Origin: Coriobacteriia bacterium
Lineage (GTDB): Bacteria > Actinomycetota > Coriobacteriia > Coriobacteriales > QAMH01
Assembly: GCA_003149935.1 (NCBI GenBank)
Contig: QAMH01000005.1
Coordinates: forward strand, 62,001-126,000
Direction: 5' to 3'
Length of the DNA stretch: 64,000 nt
Shown here: positions 62,550 to 64,000 of the stretch, piece by piece
Layout of the letters: each line of letters begins with the position of its first letter
Numbering within the stretch: the first letter of the stretch is position 1
Translations under genes and position numbers: made by a program
Notes under the pieces: generated by a model
Told to the model about the DNA's origin: nothing
Seen by the model: the letters and a program-made list of their open reading frames with translations, nothing else
Database searches by the model: none

Positions 62550-63690
62550 GTACGTGACGACGCAAGCGCAACTCGAGGAGCTGGCACGCGAGCTCGAAGG
62601 CTCGGAACTGCTCGCCATCGATACCGAGTTCATGCGCGAGAAAACCTACTACGCGAAGCTCTGCCTGCTGCAGCTGAACAATGGGAAGGTCTCCGCGCTT
62701 GTCGATCCTCTTGCGGTCCATGATCTCTCGCCGCTCGTCCCCATTCTCACCGACGAGAACTGCGTGAAGATTTTCCATGCGGGTACGCAGGATATTGCGA
62801 TTCTCTATCACGAGACGGGGGTCACGCCCTCTCCGGTCTTCGATACGCAGGTCGCCGCCTCGCTTCTGGGTTATCCGCTCCAGGTTGGCTACGGGCCGCT
62901 CGTGCGCTCGGTCTGCGATGTGAAGCTCGCGAAGGCCGATAGCTACACCGATTGGTCACGTCGTCCGCTTACGAACAGTCAGATCAAATATGCCCTTGAC
63001 GATGTCATTTACCTGCCGAGCGTATACGAGCACCTGCGTGACGAGCTCATCGAGAAAGGTCGTCTTACCTGGTGCGAGCGAGACTTCACCGCGCTTGCCG
63101 CCCCGGAAAGCTACGATGTCAATCCGCGTGAGTGCTGGCATCGGATCAAGCGCGTCTCCTCGCTTTCGCGCGGTCAGCTTTCCATCGCACGCGAACTTGC
63201 CGCTTGGCGCGAGACCGAGGCACAGCATCGCAACTTGTCCCGCAAGTGGGTGCTTGCCGACGAGGCGGTCGTGGAAATCTCCCGCAAAGCGCCCAAGACG
63301 AGGGAGGCGCTTTTCGAGGTTCGCGGCCTGGCAAACAAGCTCAACGGCCGCGACGTCAAGCACATCCTCGAGGCGGTCGCTCGTGGCAAGGAGATGCCTC
63401 AGGACCAGTGGCCCAAGCTCGAGCGCAATCCCAAGGGCGATGTCGAGGCAGACGGCGCCGTCGAGCTGCTTTCCTCGTTGCTCGAGGTGCGCGCCAAGCA
63501 ACATGGCGTCGCAGCGCCTCTCATCGCGACGCACTCCGACCTCTCGAAGCTCGTGCGCGGACATCGTGAGGGCTTGGCGCTCATGGAGGGATGGCGTTAC
63601 GACATCGCAGGTTGTGAGCTCATCGACCTGCTCGAAGGCCGTCTCTCGTTGTACCTGTGCGATGGGGCAATCGAGGTCGCACGGCGCTAG
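62542..63690 (+). CDS. rnd: Ribonuclease D
   Basis: A 382-residue protein from a TTG start (GAGGGGG upstream; GTG 62554 also possible). The DEDDy exonuclease domain has IDTEFMREKTYY, HAGTQDIAIL and YALDDVIYLPSVY. HRDC-like helical domains follow (about 210-280 and 300-380). It trims tRNA and other small RNA 3' ends. It overlaps terC by 8 bases. Confidence 0.93.
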   Translation: MSKYVTTQAQLEELARELEGSELLAIDTEFMREKTYYAKLCLLQLNNGKVSALVDPLAVHDLSPLVPILTDENCVKIFHAGTQDIAILYHETGVTPSPVFDTQVAASLLGYPLQVGYGPLVRSVCDVKLAKADSYTDWSRRPLTNSQIKYALDDVIYLPSVYEHLRDELIEKGRLTWCERDFTALAAPESYDVNPRECWHRIKRVSSLSRGQLSIARELAAWRETEAQHRNLSRKWVLADEAVVEISRKAPKTREALFEVRGLANKLNGRDVKHILEAVARGKEMPQDQWPKLERNPKGDVEADGAVELLSSLLEVRAKQHGVAAPLIATHSDLSKLVRGHREGLALMEGWRYDIAGCELIDLLEGRLSLYLCDGAIEVARR

Positions 63691-63776
63691 GCGCATCCAC
63701 ATCGGAACGAAACGGTTACCCTCGGCAGGCTTCGCACTGCTATGATGAATGCGTCCCCTGATTTTTGGAGGTACCC

Positions 63777-64000
63777 ATGTCTTCCTGGTTTCTCTTGATC
63801 ATCGTTACGATGGCGCTTGGCTTCGGTACGCAGGCATATATCAACTCGTCGTATCGCAAATATGCTTCCGTTCCCAACGAGTCTGGTCTCACGGGCGCGC
63901 AGATCGCTCGCCGTATGCTTGACGATAACGGCTTGCAGCACGTGCAAGTGCGTCCCGTCGCCGGCTCGCTGAGCGATCACTATGACCCCCGCACGCAGGT
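63777..64000 (+). CDS. Zinc metallopeptidase, YugP-like (truncated by window end)
   Basis: The first 74 residues only, beginning MSSWFLLIIVTMALGF with an N-terminal membrane helix, then NSSYRKYASVPNESGLTGAQIARRMLDDNGL. This start matches membrane-anchored zinc peptidases of the YugP type. TTGGAGGT precedes the ATG. The HExxH motif lies outside the window. Confidence 0.8.
   Translation, partial: MSSWFLLIIVTMALGFGTQAYINSSYRKYASVPNESGLTGAQIARRMLDDNGLQHVQVRPVAGSLSDHYDPRTQ

Overview
The window is about 64 kb of high-GC, densely packed chromosome and looks like an anaerobic actinobacterium of the class Coriobacteriia (Eggerthellaceae-like). The evidence is the actinobacterial block sepIVA-like/yceD/rpmF/plsX/rnc/smc/ftsY/ffh, cytochrome bd with no other terminal oxidase here, a two-iron superoxide reductase, DMSO-reductase-superfamily molybdoenzymes and a large MalT/LuxR-type regulator. 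The species cannot be fixed from sequence reading alone.

Layout. 1-2.9 kb: the end of a two-component system (minus strand), a REPIN-like palindrome, and a glycine riboswitch in front of an alanine/glycine:Na+ symporter. 3-7.5 kb: hpt-ftsH-folE-folPK, the last gene being a DHPS-HPPK fusion. 7.5-18.6 kb: septation, ribosome, lipid, RNA, chromosome and SRP genes. FtsY carries an acidic C-terminal tail built partly from an intergenic palindromic repeat. 18.6-21.6 kb: NUDIX protein, an isolated hypE and an LDH2-type dehydrogenase. 21.6-29.6 kb: tRNA-His and tRNA-Lys, cydAB, a MacB-like ABC exporter, a DMT transporter and a phosphate transporter.

29.9-44.4 kb is the accessory region and the main find. 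A MalT-like LuxR regulator is followed by a DASS-type anion transporter and two parallel modules. Module 1 is amidase + pyrogallol-hydroxytransferase-like molybdoenzyme large subunit + Fe-S small subunit. Module 2 is a close amidase paralogue + a second molybdoenzyme with an Fe-S motif, resembling catechol dehydroxylases, + a private 2[4Fe-4S] ferredoxin. None of the enzymes has a Tat signal, so they should be cytosolic. Arrays of a TTACCC-like motif at about 12-bp spacing lie upstream of the regulator, the transporter and the second molybdoenzyme, suggesting one regulon. The inferred job is uptake, amide cleavage and reductive or transhydroxylative processing of a (poly)phenolic substrate.

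44.5-64 kb returns to housekeeping and envelope genes: DegV, ABC-F, LCP ligase, ClpX, HAD phosphatase, tRNA-Lys, an MFS-CBS fusion, a split ThrE-type exporter, radical SAM protein, NikR, TatA, YbaK, superoxide reductase, a secreted lysozyme/NlpC-P60 hydrolase, TerC, RNase D and a truncated zinc peptidase. Two families of palindromic repeats are scattered between genes throughout.
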